From an uncultured bacterium (GTDB lineage: Bacteria; Bdellovibrionota_C; UBA2361; SZUA-149; CALKYB01): 6,304 nt of DNA. Under the pieces are notes generated by a model. The model searched no databases and was not told where the DNA came from. It was given only the letters and a program-made list of their open reading frames with translations. Position numbers and translations under genes: made by a program. The first letter of the stretch is position 1; every line of letters begins with the position of its first letter. The stretch lies in the NCBI GenBank assembly GCA_938022485.1, contig CALIEE010000199.1, forward strand, positions 1 to 6,304, in the 5' to 3' direction. Of the stretch, positions 5,531 through 6,304 are shown piece after piece.

Positions 5531-5580
5531 TAAAATTAGGTCTAGTAAAATTGGATAGGAAAATTCCAGAAGACACCTAT

Positions 5581-5625
5581 TTAAAAAATCACTAGTTTAA
5601 AAACCACTAATTTTAAAACCACTGG
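5581..5625. repeat. Three degenerate 16-bp tandem units
   Basis: TTAAAAAATCACTAG (5581), TTAAAAACCACTAA (5597) and TTAAAACCACTGG (5613) start exactly 16 bases apart. The last copy supplies the outer arm of the terminator. An earlier pair of AGTAAAATT copies lies at 5529-5537 and 5544-5552. Confidence 0.5.
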
Positions 5626-5652
5626 CCTGAGGATTTCAGGCCTTGGTTTTTT
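5615..5652. terminator. Bidirectional intrinsic terminator
   Basis: GGCCTGA (5624-5630) and TCAGGCC (5636-5642) form a perfect 7-bp stem with a 5-base loop. AAAACCA (5615-5621) and TGGTTTT (5644-5650) extend it, and a T-run follows on the plus strand. The outer arm gives TTTT on the minus strand too. It sits 84 bases after the response regulator and 19 bases after the stop of the convergent membrane-protein gene, so it serves both. Confidence 0.85.
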
Positions 5653-5670
5653 AGAAATAAAATAAAGCTA

Positions 5671-5973
5671 CTAAAACAGAGCTACCAGCCCGTTAAAAAC
5701 GGCGAATAGAGTAACTACTATCACCATTACTGAGTGTGGGTAGTGATGGTTTATCAAACCTCTACTATCGTAATCTTCCTGGATCATTGCATCTCCAATG
5801 CGACCTATCGCCGGTAATACTATCCAGCCAGAAAAAAAGTAAAGTATTAAAACTTCATTGTGTTTGTAAGTCTCCATTAGGGAGATTGGGTGAAGCTCTA
5901 CTATTGTATAAAAAATCACCAATCCAAAAACTATGGATGTTCGACCAGCGACATTGTCTAATAAAAACCTCAT
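5671..5973 (-). CDS. Small membrane protein, family not recognised
   Basis: A 100-residue protein with three likely membrane helices: about 12-27 (TSIVFGLVIFYTIVE), 40-58 (VLILYFFSGWIVLPAIG) and 81-100 (SVMVIVVTLFAVFNGLVALF), the last ending at the C-terminus. The loop between helices 2 and 3 (59-80) is polar and contains acidic residues (D61, E66, D67, D69) and His76, His77 and His80. The start is well supported: AAAGGTG (minus strand 5987-5981) lies seven bases before the ATG. A terminator follows the stop directly, so the gene probably forms its own transcript. It converges on the response regulator. There is no cleavable signal peptide pattern. I do not recognise the family, and no function can be assigned. 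It could be a small inner-membrane regulator or of mobile-element origin, but nothing visible decides this. Confidence 0.75.
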   Translation of the reverse strand: MRFLLDNVAGRTSIVFGLVIFYTIVELHPISLMETYKHNEVLILYFFSGWIVLPAIGRIGDAMIQEDYDSRGLINHHYPHSVMVIVVTLFAVFNGLVALF

Positions 5974-6115
5974 AATAATTCACCTTTGGTGTCTTCGGGA
6001 GGCTCAAATTTAATCTAAAATGAGCAAAAAAAAAACAAGTTCTCAGCATAACCACCTGTTTAATTTTAAGAAATTCAAACGACAGTAAATGGAAAACTTT
6101 AAACAATCTGGATTT

Positions 6116-6165
6116 TAATTGGCTTTCGATGGTCCAGGAGAGGAAAAAGAGAAGACAGCCAATTA
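6116..6165 (+). repeat. 9-bp inverted repeat around a purine-rich loop
   Basis: TAATTGGCT (6116-6124) and AGCCAATTA (6157-6165) are perfect complements enclosing 32 bases. On the plus strand the loop contains CCAGGAGAGGA. The stem would be an RNA fold in a plus-strand transcript ending at the terminator 6202-6232. It would be partly outside a minus-strand transcript starting near 6155. Confidence 0.5.
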
Positions 6166-6167
6166 TA
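6162..6167 (-). promoter_or_regulatory. Candidate -10 element upstream of the membrane-protein gene
   Basis: The minus strand reads TATAAT exactly. The -35 at the right distance (CTTTCA, 6189-6184) is weak. Transcription would start near 6155, about 180 bases before the ATG. Confidence 0.3.
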
Positions 6168-6201
6168 TTTAACCTAACAAAACTGAAAGTTGGTAGGGAT
6201 G

Positions 6202-6232
6202 CACTCGGAAGAACTGGCTTCCGAGTGTTTTT
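6202..6232 (+). terminator. Strong plus-strand terminator with no gene before it
   Basis: CACTCGGAAG (6202-6211), loop AACTGG and CTTCCGAGTG (6218-6227) give a perfect 10-bp stem followed by TTTTT. On the minus strand no T-run follows, so it acts on plus-strand transcripts only. No plus-strand protein gene lies between it and the terminator at 5615-5652, which suggests a non-coding transcript. Confidence 0.85.
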
Positions 6233-6304
6233 CCTTAGGCTAAAAGACTATCTGAACATCTTTGACCCTAAAAACGATTATTTCGGAAGAACTGGTAAGT
6301 TCAA

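Larger units (their letters stand above)
5974..6304. other. Non-coding end of the window
   Basis: This region holds the upstream region of the membrane-protein gene, the inverted repeat 6116-6165 and the terminator 6202-6232. The 13-bp direct repeat TCGGAAGAACTGG lies at 6205-6217 and 6283-6295; the second copy overlaps a small hairpin GAACT-GGTA-AGTTC (6289-6302) at the window edge. A run of ten A residues lies at about 6025-6034. I see no credible gene beginning here. Confidence 0.5.

Noticed and set aside
5736..5975. A 79-codon plus-strand frame.
   Set aside because: It is antisense to the membrane-protein gene, which has the better ribosome site and composition.
5855..6106. An 83-codon minus-strand frame.
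   Set aside because: It overlaps the membrane-protein gene in another frame, and its start has no ribosome site.

Overview
The window is bacterial chromosome, moderately AT-rich and loosely packed. It holds the 5' end of a 16S rRNA gene and four supportable protein genes, separated by long non-coding stretches (about 815, 300, 586, 140 and 330 bases). I cannot name the phylum from memory. The 16S start is clear (the conserved AGAGTTTGATCCTGGCTC block), but the V1 neighbourhood is unusual enough that only a database comparison of positions 1-335 would place it.

Layout. Positions 335-1 (minus strand) are the start of 16S rRNA. Upstream of it lies a long leader with a good boxA antitermination element (623-612), several short perfect hairpins, and one perfect DnaA box (778-786). 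Positions 3229-1151 (minus) encode a 692-residue protein that I read as a degenerate UvrA. It keeps the UvrA order of segments in both halves, including a strongly UvrA-like stretch near residues 511-540. It has lost both Walker A loops, both LSGGE signatures and both DEP Walker B motifs, and it lacks the insertion/zinc region. Divergent from it, 3530-3970 (plus) encodes a 146-residue receiver-like protein without the phosphorylatable Asp. After a non-coding stretch and a long, GC-rich, hairpin-bearing leader, 4790-5530 (plus) encodes an intact NarL/LuxR-type response regulator with no histidine kinase in view. A bidirectional terminator separates it from a convergent 100-residue three-helix membrane protein (5973-5671, minus). 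A strong plus-strand terminator at 6202-6232 follows no visible gene.

How the parts may fit. Two adjacent, divergently transcribed genes encode inactive-looking versions of well-known enzyme or switch folds: a UvrA ATPase without ATP sites and a receiver without its phosphorylation site. A receiver-HTH regulator with the key residues lies downstream. The sequence shows the losses directly. That these proteins act together as scaffold, adaptor or decoy is inference. The UvrA-like protein is the most unusual element: a 692-codon frame that stays open while every catalytic motif is gone suggests selection for a non-ATPase role, for example DNA binding or binding a true UvrA.
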